Below are positions 25,293 through 37,052 of a stretch of DNA of 64,000 nt, one piece after another (the first letter of the stretch is position 1; every line of letters starts with the position of its first letter). Made by a program: the position numbers and the translations under genes. This stretch comes from Cylicocyclus nassatus (Eukaryota; Nematoda; Chromadorea; Rhabditida; Strongylidae). Below the pieces are notes generated by a model. It saw only the letters and a program-made list of their open reading frames with translations, ran no database searches and was not told the origin of the DNA. The stretch is taken from NCBI GenBank assembly GCA_958299035.1, contig CATQJL010000001.1, forward strand, positions 13,697,834 through 13,761,833. Direction: 5' to 3'.

Positions 25293-26189
25293 TGAAAGCA
25301 CTCACTCTGTTGCTTTAACTTTTGGAATGTGGTTTGTATTTCATGGTTTTTTTCCCTTTAACCTCTTTGATTGCTTGGAAATCAAAGTAGTTGAATTTGT
25401 AGACCTGATAGATAGAGCATGATCTGAGTTATCAAAATAGCGGCCAAGTAAAACCATAATCGTTCTCATATGGTAAAAAAATTAAAACTTCTGAACAGTT
25501 GGACCCACTTGCTCAACATTTCAATTCCATCATCAAATAGTGATGCGCTTTTATCCAATGACGTGCTCAATTCGCCTAGATTTTTTTAAAGTTTCCCATT
25601 TTCTCTCAAAATTGAATTTTCAATTGCAAATGTGCTGAAATGCTATAAACTTAAATGTATGCAATGCATGACGAATGAAACTATTGCGAAAAAGTTGCCA
25701 AGCCATTCAAGTTTCGGCTTGCATCTATTTTTTTATTTTCAACCTTTTTCAAAAATCATGTTGTTGCGACTCACAAAATCGAGACTGCCTAGTTTCTATA
25801 TTATACAAGAAACAAATTACCATTACCATTCGAATACGCAGCAACGTCAAGGAATTTGTTTTACCTGACTTACTATGGTTCCCGGCAGGACCATGTCTGA
25901 ACTCTACTCGTTCTCTTCACTCTCTCGCCGAAATGAACTTTGCGCGGGAACTGTAATGAGCACCTTCAGCATTCAAGCGGAACTTCGCCTTTATGTTTCT
26001 GACTAATCCAGATCGGAACAGACTCTACTCCAGTAGTTCACCCAATCAAGGCATTTTTCTTGAATCGTTGCTCTTAGCGAGGTTTTATGGTCTCTGTAAA
26101 ATTCATGAGTAGGCAGCTTGCTCGCTTTTTATGTTAAAAGCATTGATATTATTGTGAAAACATCGGTGTGCGTGACCCGCTGGGTACCA

Positions 26190-26498
26190 TTAGTGTGAAA
26201 AACTCTCGACACACTTCGAGCCGCAGTGATTAGTATCCGCGTCAGCAGTAAACTCGCACTCATTCAACACCACATTGCATGGTTTGCTCGTCTGCAGAAT
26301 AGAATACACATAACTCTGCTGGCTATTTCTCCATATGTTTTTGTAGCTGTGTGCCATCTCCCTTGGGGCGAGATTGTTTTCTTTTCCAGTAAAATTTCCA
26401 TTTTTGCGGAGCTTTGCTTGGAATAAATCGGTGATCGTGCGAGGGTAAAGGAATGAGAAGGCATAGAGAGCGGAACCCCGTGTGTACGTGTTACACAT
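26190..26498 (-). CDS. unidentified ORF, four-Cys C-terminus
   Basis: A 102-codon frame with protein-like composition ends in a cysteine cluster (KPCNVV, NECEF, NHCGSKCVES) before a TAA stop. It could be the last exon of a secreted protein. However, the two other frames here are also open for 60 or more codons, no splice partner was found, and nothing identifies it. Confidence 0.25.
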   Translation of the reverse strand: MCNTYTRGSALYAFSFLYPRTITDLFQAKLRKNGNFTGKENNLAPREMAHSYKNIWRNSQQSYVYSILQTSKPCNVVLNECEFTADADTNHCGSKCVESFSH

Positions 26499-29020
26499 TT
26501 ATTGAGGTGTTTTCTTGCAAGTGATCAAATCTAAAATTAAAAAATCAATTGGCTGAACTTTTTTATGCAATGACGGTGGGCACATCTTCAGAATTTCGGT
26601 TTTTTTTTTCAAATTCTCTAAGCAGCCTGTTCTGCAAACTGCTTGGCTTACCTAAACTCTCTGTTTCCAAAAGAAAATTTGGGTAACCCTACCTCCATTC
26701 CCCCTCCCCCTCCTTCGTTCTCAGCTGAAATTTGTGAATGTTTCTGATAGATGATACAAGGTCTTGTAAGTTAATATGAAAAAGCTAGTCAAGAAAATTA
26801 CATGGTCGTCATTTCTGAGAGAATTTCATTTCTAGAACATCAAAAAATTGCAATAAAGGTTACGGGTCGCTTCCATCTTGACGATGCTGAACTTCTCTCG
26901 GAAATTGAGGGGTTTGTATGAAAATTGCTGTTGAAACAACCTCGGATGTTCACGTTGATGTTGATGTTTCTGGAGACAAAAACATTTTAAAGACCTTTTC
27001 GGCTTGATTTTATCCATTCTGTCTATCCACCACATACGGTGCAGTCCAATACGCATACATACTTTCTAAAAAAGTGTGTATTCGCTACCTAGCAATGAAC
27101 TGACCTTTCCTACAAAGCTTTAGAAATTTCTATCTAGAATGACTCCAGTTCTTCAACAGAATCTATCTTCTTTTATTCCCCATTATTATCACAGAAAGAA
27201 CAACTTTCGAGACGTCAATTTTTGTAATAATGTTTCTCCTTCGTACTCATGGAGACGTCACAGCGATAAAATCACCCATACGGACTTGAGGCTGCCCCAC
27301 CGGAAGATGATATATTTACATCAGGATCGGCTCGCATAGCTGATGGGCTCATTTCCGGGCTTTTTTATAGAATAGCATACATTGAAAAATTGACGTAATC
27401 CTCGCGATATGCGTATGAAAGGGCAGGTTCAGTAGGCGTTTCAACGCATTTGTTAAGAGAGATCATTTTACTTATCTTGCTCGTCTCTGACTGTAGTCAT
27501 CAGAGATTCCGTCGCTTCTATTCATTCCCAAACTTGTGTCGTACCAGTAGCTCAAATCTTTGGGAAAAAATCCTCATATTCACGTACCCTCACCTTATTC
27601 CTTTTATTTATTCGTTTCTCATTCGATCAACGAGCCTCACTAAGTTTTCTCTTTCACCTCAAGTGCGTAGTCTCAAAATAAGTCTCTTTTTAATATTTCA
27701 AATACCTCCTACTACATATGCAGTCTTTTTGATTGTCAAGCATCATTTCTCGTATTGCGATAATCAATCACAAGTCTTTGAGCAGCGATTCATGAATTTT
27801 CAGGTTTTCCGAGTATGGTTTAAGCCATGACCAGAAATATCTCGCAGATAGCATGACATGAACAAAAGACTGATCCGGGTTACTCCATTACTCACCGTTT
27901 CGAAGGAGTAAAATGTGAATTCTTAAGGAACCTATCAGCCAAAACATCATTGATTGCAAGCTAACCTATAAGAAATCAAAGCTACAGTCTAATCATTTTA
28001 TATGATCATGTGTGTCATTGCACACATAGTCCACCTTTGGCGTCCTCTCCTGGATTTGCAATCGCAAAAACGCAAGACTTACTGATTGTTGATTACATCA
28101 TTTAAGTTAATTAGTTACCTAAAAAGGAAAGAAAGTGTTAAGAACACATTGAAAACATTTGCCTAGAGGGTTGTTTCCTCCAAGAATCCAAGATGGGCAC
28201 ACCAAAGGTGGATTATGCGTGCAATGACACACATGGTCATATGAAGTGACTCCACTGTACCTAATAAGAAATCAATGCATATGTTCAAAGATCTTATAAA
28301 AAATTGAAATCTTGGCTTCCAAGTAGACAAACAAGACTTTTTAGATAGGCTGCTGAATCTATAGCGCAGCAAGCATGCATAATATAAAATAGAACTTAGT
28401 TTATTCCACGAAAGAATTTAATGACATTTGGCCAAGTGCATATCTTTTGCCATGCAGAATAAGTCACAAATTCCATTTAGTCACAATTTGAATGTTGACG
28501 AAATGGCGTAAAATGAGAAATAAGATTAAAATGATGAGGTGTAAAAGAGGGGTGCGCGAAAATAAGCGGAGAATAGTTGTCATCAAAATAATTAAAGGTG
28601 GTAAAATTATCTTCTAGTGCTTGAGAAGACGAAATTTCCAATGATATATGACTAAACAGATGAACAGGAATGACTATTCAAGTGTATTCCTATACTTTTC
28701 ATAACCAATGTGTATGATGAACAGTCACAATTTCACTTTTTAATAATGTATTGGAAACTTTCCAGTTCTTTGCATGATTCAGCTGAAGTGACGTTGACCC
28801 TCGAAAAACCCTATATTTGAGCTGGCTGATCGTTGTTGCTAGTTCGTTGAACTCTTCACTCTGCGAATTTGATTTGATTTGCTTCCCATCTCACTCTCCC
28901 CTTTGGGCTAATAAAGTCCAAATCACCATTCTCGCTAACAAGTACTTTTCCCCCATCGGCTCGCGAAATTAGCCGAAAATCAAGATTTTTTCAATGTTAC
29001 AGCGCGAAAAGAGCAATATG

Positions 29021-29464
29021 TCAAAAATGTCCAATTTCACAAGGATTTTCGTTCTTTTTTTGCATTTTATGCCTTGTGGACGCTTTTCCAGCAAAAAACA
29101 GCAACACATCAAAGCTAGAAATCTCCGCAAATTGTGCCCTTTCTACATGACATTTCCCTATTTCCGCAAATTGAAAAATTTGAACAATGGCGAATTCCAA
29201 GCATTTTTTGCGATAATTGCAAAATTTGACATATATAGCCAATACCTTGCGGAACACGACGCGAGCAGACATGAATAGTGTCAAATTCTCCAGAGGATAG
29301 ATATTTTCTAAATAGAGCAGGTCAATGACGAAGCTGCTATATTGTCTGCAAAACACGTCTACTACCCCACTAGGAACTAATTTTTTAAAAGTGGGCCTCA
29401 ATTTTCGTTCCAAACCCACTCGTCTCTGCTCAGAATGGGATTTCGGCAGCTTTTCGAGCACCAC
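29021..29464 (-). CDS. unidentified 147-codon ORF
   Basis: Among the longest uninterrupted frames in the window outside the splice-supported genes. It has no ATG at its 5' end, so it would have to be an internal or terminal exon. The first half (about 72 residues) has balanced composition with basic segments (ERKLRPTFKKLV) and could stop at a GTATTG donor. The second half is richer in Phe, Lys and Cys and looks less like a protein. No domain is recognised. Confidence 0.25.
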   Translation of the reverse strand: MVLEKLPKSHSEQRRVGLERKLRPTFKKLVPSGVVDVFCRQYSSFVIDLLYLENIYPLENLTLFMSARVVFRKVLAIYVKFCNYRKKCLEFAIVQIFQFAEIGKCHVERAQFAEISSFDVLLFFAGKASTRHKMQKKNENPCEIGHF

Positions 29465-30049
29465 CAGTTGTCATGTCTCGTTAGAGCATCCGAAAACGGC
29501 CAGCACAATGGTTTTGTGCTTAATTTGCTGCACACACAGCAGCAGCTTCGCTCCCCCCCCCCACTCGCCCTCCTGCGTTGCTCAAATTCTAGACATCGAA
29601 GATCTCACTTGGCAGCGTGATCCCCAAATTTGCTGATTTAGAAGCACGTGAACAACAAACATTGCAAATCAGTTTATCTCTCGTCTAGATCATAAAAACC
29701 GCTAGAAAATGAATTTGTGTTTTCCTTAGCAAAAAAAAAGAGTGTTTAAGATCTCAAAAACTCTTATTTACGCCGAAATCTTCATTTTTGAAGTAAACGC
29801 GGCGTTAGAGACGGGTCGACAACTTAATTCCGACGACTCGTCATCCAGAAACAAACGACTTCGGGATGTCCAGCTTTCCCAGATCGGATTCACTTACTCA
29901 TCCTTCATTCTTTGTTTTTGTCCATTCCTACACCATAAAGCACCTATCTTTTCCAAAAATAACTAATCAATCAATCAATAATGGACGCTAGCACTAGAAA
30001 TTCAGTAATGGTTAGGTTTGGTCATTTCCATTATGAACTTGAAAAATCA

Positions 30050-31320
30050 TTCTCTCTTTGCCTATCATCTATTCACTCTTTCTTTCGTTCATCCAGTCAT
30101 TCCCCTTCCATTCATTCACTCATGTTTAATCATGTTCATTCTTGTTAAACACTTGTTCAAACTTGTCATCTCGTGGTCATTCATGTTTTATGGTCATTCA
30201 GTTATCGATTGTACATGTTCATTCATGTTTATTCCTGTGGCTTATTGGCTCCATTCAGTAATTTTCATTCATTCATTCACGCATTCATTCATTCATTATT
30301 CATTCATTCAGGTATTCATTCACTCATTCATTCATCTATTAGGTCATTCCAAAAGTTCGTTCTCCAGTTTTTCAAATAAGCACAACTTCCTTCCTTTATG
30401 ATGAATTTTCTCGAAATTATATTTCTTTAAAAGAAAAAAGTATGCCTTTTACAGCAATGCCTTTGTTGTGAGTTAATATGAGAATTTTTGAGAGTTAGAA
30501 GCAATTGAAGGCAATCACTCAAGATTGGCACTTTTCAAGCAGGGTCACGAAAAATCCTGAAAAACTATTTTTTATTTGAAGGAGAAATTTTTGCACATTA
30601 CAGTGGCACCTTTTCCATGGATTTTATGCAATAGACGAGTTGAAAGCATTTGAAGAGAATTTCTTCAATTTTGCAATTTTTGAGCACGCTCAAAAAACCT
30701 AAAAACGCCATAGCGGAGATCGAAGCAGTTATAGACATGGGTTTTTACGACCTCCTCTTTCTAGCTAAGGGAGTTTCGTGCTAATCGAGAGCAATTTTGA
30801 TTTTCGTGAAAACCTATGCAATTTCCTAAAAGTTCATTACTTTTCATAGGAACATTCGTTCAGCAAGAAGTTTGCCTAGCTAGAAGATAGAGATCATAAA
30901 ACATAAGTTTTTGTTCGTTTCGATATTTTTTGTAACGTTTTAATATTTTTAGTGTGCTTTTTTGAATTTACCAAAATTTGAGTGGTCTTCTTTCTGCGTT
31001 TTTAACTCTGCGACTTGCGAGTACAACGATTTCAAGACTTAGTTAGAAACTACATGATCTCTTCATTCTAGAAAAAGTTATCCTAGGCAAATCGAGGCAA
31101 ACAGCAGAGAGTTACGATTTTTTGAAAAACAATGCGAACGGACTCTTAAAATGATATAAAATTCATTGTTTGTTCATTTGATCATGCATTCTTTCTTTTC
31201 TTACTCATTCCTTTATCGTTTATTGCATCCTCTAATTTATTTTTTCTTTATTCTATCGTTGTTTTTTCTGCATTCGTTCATTCTCTTACCTTAATCATTC
31301 GTTCTTATTTCTTTTACAAA
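30050..31320 (+). repeat. CATT-rich simple repeat, split by a MITE
   Basis: Imperfect CATT repeats run from about 30050 to 30336 and resume at about 31156. The interval between holds a mariner-tip element, so the tract is older than the insertion. The frames of about 70-130 codons in the left part are products of the repeat. Confidence 0.7.
30339..31155. mobile_element. mariner-tip foldback inside CATT repeat
   Basis: The left end TTAGGTCATTCCAAAAGTTC follows a TA. The right end is a diverged inverted copy (GAACGGACTCTTAAAATGAT), also next to TA. Both tips continue into GTTTTTCAAA-type sequence. No transposase. The left tip resembles that of the element at 13576-14590. Confidence 0.6.
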
Positions 31321-31764
31321 AATGATGAGATGGAAAACCCTACTCGCAACCAACCCTACTTTTCGACTCTTTCCACTTGCTAGAGACGCGGAAGCATTTT
31401 TTGCAGCAAAAAGGTCATTTCCTTGCTATTCTATGCAAATGAGCTTGCTCATTTACGGATTCATGAACTTGTGACGTGCCACTGTAGTCCGGAAAGTGTA
31501 ATGCCTTAACATTCGTTAAGGAGAGTCAGAAATAGATTCTCTGCAAATCCTTCGCTAAATCCTTATCACAGCAGATGTACTCGTCTTGAAACACCCTTAA
31601 TTGAAAGCATAAATTTTATAACTACTTTTACAATGAAATGGATGCTGTGCGTAATATAAGAAGAATGTTACTGCGCCTTTTCTTGTTTTATTTCTTGGAC
31701 TTGAAAATCAGTTTTCGTTCTCAACTGGAAGCAGTCTGTTTAGCAATCTTAGGGTTATCCATTA

Positions 31765-31993
31765 AGGGCCGGGCATACTCCACGCGATTTCAGTCGCGAC
31801 GCGATTTGGCATTATTCCAACTGTCCATAACTCACTGTAAGCACAATTCAAATGTACAAAAGATATGGTATATCAACAATTCACACAATTATACACACTA
31901 TGCATGTACAGTTTTCTAGTGTTGGATCAGAAGACTTCTGGCGAATTGCCAAATCGCGTCGCGACTGAAATCGCGTGAAGTATGCCCGGCCCT
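31765..31993. mobile_element. Harbinger-like MITE with TTA duplication
   Basis: The ends AGGGCCGGGCATAC and GTATGCCCGGCCCT are inverted repeats that continue for about 50 bp (CGCGATTTCAGTCGCGACGC). TTA flanks both sides (31762-31764 and 31994-31996). A 3-bp TWA target duplication is typical of the PIF/Harbinger superfamily. Frames that cross it are not genes. Confidence 0.75.
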
Positions 31994-32149
31994 TTACGCT
32001 AATCGCGAAAATCAACCAAGAGCGCGAAAATACGAAATTCGGTACCGTAAACCTATCTGAACATTTGCGAATGGGTAGAGCCCGCCAGGTTGAGACGCAG
32101 AGTCGTTGTGGAACCATGACTTTTGAACCACTACCATTCAGTATGCATA

Positions 32150-32215
32150 CTTTGAGGCCGCGGTCATACTTCATGCAATTTCAGTCGCCACGCGATCTGG
32201 CAATCTGCCAGATGT
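32150..32215. mobile_element. one-ended relic of the 31765 element
   Basis: GGCCGCGGTCATACTTCATG followed by CAATTTCAGTCGCCACGCGA is a diverged copy of one arm of the neighbouring Harbinger-like element. No second arm is found. Confidence 0.5.
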
Positions 32216-32275
32216 CTTCAAATCCAACATTGACAGATTACAAATGCATAACATGCAAAAAAACTCGTAGATTGG

Positions 32276-32455
32276 TAACCTTTAACTTCAACTGGTTTGG
32301 CGGATGGATGGCCGGCTTTGTGACCTAGTTAAGCCGCTTGCGCCCGCGACGCACCCTGCGGCCCCCTCGCACGCGTGCTCTCTGATCACTATCTAGCCTT
32401 AATTAGATCACGAGGCCCCGCCTTTCAGCCGCCAAGCCTGTTGAATCTTGGGTAA
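32276..32455. mobile_element. GC-rich palindromic MITE, copy 1
   Basis: A 180-bp element with ends of the TACCCTTTGATTCAACTGG type. The arms carry GGCGG...CCGGCTTTGTGACCTA and the reverse complement, around a CTCTGATCA centre. Four further copies lie at 33882, 35281 and 39038 (interrupted) in this window, making four intact or split copies with this one plus diverged ends nearby. All are GC-rich against an AT-rich background. Confidence 0.75.
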
Positions 32456-32740
32456 AATGGCTGTCTTCTATACATTCATGCCTTCCTCACTTTGCCCGGA
32501 TGTTGCCTCTAAGGCCTCGCACTCACATGAAAAAACGGATGCTTACAATTTCTCATCTTTCATTGTTTGCATCTTGGTCTTTGAATGAATTGCTATGCAT
32601 GAATATCGCCCACTAAAGTTTCTTGACTGCTGGTTATTATATCTAGAGCATAGGATGCCACAGAGAGAAAGGCAGAGCTCTCCATTTATTGCTCCTCGCC
32701 CTTAATTGGACTGCATTGCCCTTATGCATTGCTTCACAAT

Positions 32741-32932
32741 TTATTTCGCTCTTCTCTCTTCCATCTCTCTACTGGCTGCAACATTTCCTTCCATCAACTT
32801 CGTCATCTGAGTGCAGGCTTTCATCATGTAATCCACATGCGTTAACTTGAAATGCATGTCTAGATCGAAATCCAAACTTTGTGTGTTGCATGGCACATTC
32901 CATCCAAATGATGCAGAGCGGAAGCTCTTCAT
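32741..32932 (-). CDS. hypothetical small protein or last exon
   Basis: A 63-residue frame with a clear protein-like sequence: MKSFRSASFGWNVPCN, then DLDMHFKLTHVDYMMKAC and a charged helical end GNVAASREMEERRAK before TAA. Nine bases before the ATG is a pyrimidine-rich TCCCTCCATCAG that could be a cis- or trans-splice acceptor, so the ATG at 32932 may be the true start or the frame may be a last exon. AATAAA overlaps the stop. The repeats on both sides are GC-rich MITEs. No family is recognised. Confidence 0.45.
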   Translation of the reverse strand: MKSFRSASFGWNVPCNTQSLDFDLDMHFKLTHVDYMMKACTQMTKLMEGNVAASREMEERRAK

Positions 32933-33194
32933 CGGCGAAAGCTGATGGAGGGAGGATTTAGTTGCAACTTTGCAGTTTTGTTCAATAAACCGTTTAAAAT
33001 CGCTTTTCCTCTAGCAAAGATAATGGCTATCGAGTATTGGCAGAAAACTCTTGAAAGTCTTTATTTGCGCAGCTTTGTTGCAAAAATTCTCAAAAATGCT
33101 AATCTAATTAAATCTGGAACATCGCACACCATACGAATGGCACTTATCCGTTGTTTCGAATGGATACGGCCCGACACGAGTCGGTTAGGGCTTC

Positions 33195-33562
33195 AAAGGC
33201 ACCGTCCACCCAAAATGTGGTCGATGAGATTTTGATGCCTAACAGTAACATGGCCCCAGCTGTATACTTGCTCAACTCGCGCTGCTAGAAGTTGCTTCCG
33301 AAGAGAGAAAATTGCTTCAAAAATTGCTTTGAATGACGGATTCGCCGTCGACTCCTCCCCTTTGAGTGGGCGTAAGTTCGTCACGCCCATTTAAGCTTAC
33401 CTAACCAATCACCGTTCCGCACAACTCGCCCTGCGGGTTCTCCGAAAAGGGGTTTGTCAGGACTTTCGCGATTTCTTGACTTGATATTCAGAATCAGGGA
33501 CATGAGAATGCCCCGGAACGACAAAAACATGCAAGCTGAGAATCTGGGTGAACGGTGCCTTT
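33195..33562. mobile_element. TIR element, AAAGGCACCG family
   Basis: The left end AAAGGCACCGTCCACCCAAA and the right end CTGGGTGAACGGTGCCTTT are inverted repeats related to those of 1238-1519. The element is 368 bp and has no transposase. Confidence 0.7.
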
Positions 33563-33881
33563 AGAAACGAATGTCTTCCTAGTTCTTAGGAAGTCCTATT
33601 CGACCTTTATCGGAAACCCACCGATTTCTCGTTGTCATGTTTACATGTACCTAAACAATCGGACCTAAAACTGGGAAAAAAGCGAAAGAGGAGCGGAAGC
33701 GCACACGCTCAGAGTTTGACATTGGAGCGCGATATCTAACAGAGCGTTTTTACTAGCCAAATGAAGGCAAAAATAGCGGAGAAGCGGGGATACGAAGATG
33801 TCTTCTAGCTTATGTATAGTTTCTTGTTCGGGGAATCGGTTCATTATAGAAAAATACAACTGATGTGAGCTTACAGAAATA

Positions 33882-34061
33882 TACCCTTTACTTCAACCAG
33901 ATGGCGGCGGGAGGCGGGCTTCTGTGTCCCAAGTGGGGCTAGAAAGTGATCAGAGAGCATGCTCGCGAGCGAGGCGCAGACTGCGTCGCGAACACGAGCA
34001 GTCGCCTCCTAGGTCATGAAGCCCCGCCTTCCAGGAGACGATCTCGTTGAAGCAAAGGGTA
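33882..34061. mobile_element. GC-rich palindromic MITE, copy 2
   Basis: Begins TACCCTTTACTTCAACCAG and ends CGTTGAAGCAAAGGGTA. Internal arms match copy 1 in reverse orientation (CAGAGAGCATGCTCGCGAGC centre). Length 180 bp, as in copy 1. Confidence 0.7.
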
Positions 34062-34899
34062 TGTTCCGTGCAATCTTAGTTCGTACTTTGACCGCCTGGA
34101 GACGGACTAGATTTAGAAAAGGTATCACTTCACATAAGTCGACAATACCTTTTACTCGGCAAATAATATTCTATGCATACAATGCAAATCTGCCATTTTA
34201 TTTCGTTTTGGTGGTAAACAAGCCATTTGTTTAATCTAGCCTTGCACTCAAATCGCGCGCTTTTCTGCAAAATACGATGGAGCATATCAATTCTTGTTGA
34301 AACCTGAACCTGTGTTCGTTTGGATATTGGTTATATACCTGCATAAGGACAGAAAGAACTGCGAAGTCCAGCTTGCAACCAAGTCGATCTGTGCCGGAAT
34401 CTAACTTGGGTAGTTAAAAGCAACTTTAGTTAAGCAAGCGCGAACGCAGCGGCTATTCGCTCTGTTGTAAAAGTTGCGCCACCCGAGCTCCGCGGCTAAT
34501 GAAACCGCGTTCGCAGCCAACGACTTTGCGCCTTCGTTCGGCGGTAGACATTCAGGTGGCCGATTCCAACATTCTCTCTGCAGCTGCAATCGTTTTTATC
34601 TGTACTCCAAGATTTTCTCCCAATGGGAATTTCGCATCTGCAAAAATTTATCTTGTTGCTGTTCGCAACACACTTCTTTTTCTTGCAAACACTTTTTACG
34701 TGTAACATGTGGACCACTAAATTTATCAAAAAAATTGATTTTCTAGTCTTCTTTTATTTGAAATGTCACAATAGAAATGATGTCCGCCTCTATACACCCT
34801 CATATGAGGACGTTTGTGTGTCTGGCATGGGGCACACGCTAAGCTTTTGAATACTAATTCGAGCTCGTTCGGTTAAAAATGCCAAGGAATGCTTATGGT

Positions 34900-35295
34900 T
34901 TATTTGAACCTTTTTATGGAATTTCTCAAATAAATGTTTTTTATAGAAGGAGAAGTGCGTGAGTTGTAGTACAAAATCATTAGACTATTGAACGGATGCA
35001 ATAATTTCTTCGTTGAAGTCAGGTCAATAGAATTCTTCCTCCATCCAGTATTCTTCGTCACTTCCTTTCTATGATTTTGGTTTGAACGTGGTGGAGGGGA
35101 ATGAAGCATAAACTTGAACAATATCATTGTCTTACGACCAGTTTATTCCACTGAGATTGCTGAAGTTGATTATCACTGGCTTGATGGGAGTGCTGCCGTG
35201 ACTATTTTTGTTTTTACATTTTTCTAGTCTTCTTCTTCTATCGTCCTCTTCATTCGTTTGATGAATAAAACGAGTAGATTTAACCGTTGATTCAC
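34900..35295 (-). CDS. unknown gene, last two exons, 5' partial
   Basis: Exon 35295-35136 and exon 35068-34900 join in phase 2 across a 67-bp intron (GTAAGA...AATCATAG), giving about 108 residues. The first exon includes a charged stretch (HQTNEEDDRRRRLEKCKNKN) and the second is basic and hydroxylated (KNTGWRKNSIDLTSTKK), ending in TAA. The acceptor I chose (CCAG at 35296-35299) lies in the tip of the adjacent GC-rich MITE. The frame is also open into that MITE up to an ATG at 35353. No domain is recognised; a role in the nucleus would be guesswork. Confidence 0.4.
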
Positions 35296-35458
35296 CTGGC
35301 TTGGCGGCTGGAAGGCGGGGCTTTGTGACCTGATTAAGGCCGCTCGCATCCACTGTGCAGTCTGCGCCTCCCTCGCGCGTGTGCTGTCTGATTATTATTT
35401 AGCCTTAATTAGGTCAAGCCCCGCCTTCCAGGCGCCAAGCCAGTTGAATCAAAGGGTA
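35281..35458. mobile_element. GC-rich palindromic MITE, copy 3
   Basis: Begins TAACCGTTGATTCACCTGG and ends CCAGTTGAATCAAAGGGTA, with arms containing GGCTGGAAGGCGGGGCTTTG and its complement. Its left edge overlaps the first supported exon of the gene at 34900-35295. Confidence 0.8.
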
Positions 35459-36242
35459 ACTAGCTGACTTTGCAATGTTACCGGCATTAATGTGTATAGC
35501 ACTCGCTAAAAGAGGGCGTGGCCAGGGGCGGAGCCAAAAAGCTACCTTGCGGATGTGCGAATCAGACGTACCGACTCTGTCATACTTCTGATGACAATTA
35601 ATATCCCTCCATAACTATATAAGTATTAATGAAACAGCTACAATGTAGAGAGTGCAATAAAAATCACTATATCGATTTTTCATGCAGAATGTTGAAGTCA
35701 TCCATCTTTATAGCGAGTCAAACATGCATTTCTCTGTCCCATATCCGTTAACAACTGCCAAATCGCCATTTTCTTCTCGGTTATGACAATGTTTACTTCA
35801 TGTCTTGAGCGGAGACTTGTTTATCCTCACACATCCATTCTAAGTGTCTGCTCGTGCTTCACACGTAGTATCCATTTATGATCTCCATCTCCAAATACTG
35901 AGCTTGCCATTTTCCGAAAATAGTACCATTTACGCTTTGCACTTTCTAGTTCACGTCATCAATTACTTCTGGGACCTTTTACTGCACTGAAAGCCTAGCT
36001 TTTTATTTGACTCATCACTTCAGGGACGAGTTATCCGCCTTGACGAGTGAGCGAGCGTTCCACCGTCGTTTTTATGATGCGATAGCTCCCCTGAGATACG
36101 ATAAGGGAGGCAACCGAATGGCTATTCTTAGACAGCTTTGAATAAAAATCCGCGTAAAGTTTTTTTTTGCAAAGTATGCTTGTCAAAGATATTTGTTAGA
36201 GTGAGTAGCCAACTTACAGATGCATTTTAACTTTCCAATATT

Positions 36243-36299
36243 TCATATTTCACTCCAGTACTCTTCCGCACTTTCCGCCCATTTTATTTTCAGCGAAAT
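36243..36299 (-). CDS. possible alternative last exon
   Basis: A TTTCATATACAG acceptor opens an 18-codon frame (ISLKIKWAESAEEYWSEI) that ends in TGA. It joins in phase 0 to a GAG|GTAATG donor at 37127-37128 inside the last exon of the 37053-38130 gene, which would replace that gene's C-terminal 24 residues. The intron so formed (about 830 bp) contains the perfect palindrome at 36617-36844. Confidence 0.35.
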   Translation of the reverse strand: MSLKIKWAESAEEYWSEI

Positions 36300-36616
36300 C
36301 TGTATATGAAATGAGTAGGTTAATTTGTTAGTGTTTCTATGGAAGTGAATCAATCACGCTGAGGTGTTTGTTCAGAGCTGCTTTTAAGATATGTGAATGT
36401 CGAGGTTAGAAACACTGTCAAAAGCGTGTCAGGATGTGGAACCTCCGCGTACAGGGCTATTTTTTATAACCCAGAATTTCTTTTTATGTTTCATAATTGG
36501 TAGTAGTTTGATTTGTTGGAAACACATGCTTTTACCGCCTTCCAAAAATGAGCTGCCAAGATTTTGTGACCCACTTCGCGCAACAGTTCTGCCATATCGA
36601 CAGCAATCTAATCTAA

Positions 36617-36844
36617 GAGATCGGCCATACTATTCCTGCTATTCCTACGACTCCTGCGATTCCTGCGATTCCTGTGAGTCCCGCACAGTTTAGACGCCGC
36701 TTAAATGAGCGCGTGTTGGTGTTACCTACGTGTTCTTTTACGCAACACGCGCTCATTTAAGCGGCGTCTAAACTGTGCGGGACTCACAGGAATCGCAGGA
36801 ATCGCAGGAGTCGTAGGAATAGCAGGAATAGTATGGCCGATCCC
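36617..36844. mobile_element. 228-bp near-perfect palindromic element, TAA duplication
   Basis: Arms of 102 bp (36617-36718 and 36743-36844) are identical on opposite strands apart from the outermost bases, with a 24-base loop. TAA flanks both ends (36614-36616 and 36845-36847), which fits a Harbinger-like insertion. Each arm holds a 9-bp run of ATTCCTGCG-type repeats. Confidence 0.85.
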
Positions 36845-37052
36845 TAATATATAAAGAAACGTAAGCGCAATTCAAAAATGTGCAAATAGCGGAAAACCGC
36901 GTGGCGGTCCCGAAGCGAACGCTCTTCCAAATACCACCTTTAGATTACTGGTTCACTAGTCTAGGGATAAATTGCAATAGTAGACGCTAATAAACTCTAC
37001 ATGGTAACGAAGCTATTGAGATAAATTAATTATGAGCACTTTTTAAGTTTTA

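Larger units (their letters stand above)
24642..29020. other. mostly no gene
   Basis: A long gene-poor stretch. It includes an A/T hexamer tract (25226-25292), a candidate minus-strand frame listed separately (26190-26498) and a 126-codon plus frame at 27450-27830 with a hydrophobic start but no ATG and no family signal. Confidence 0.4.
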
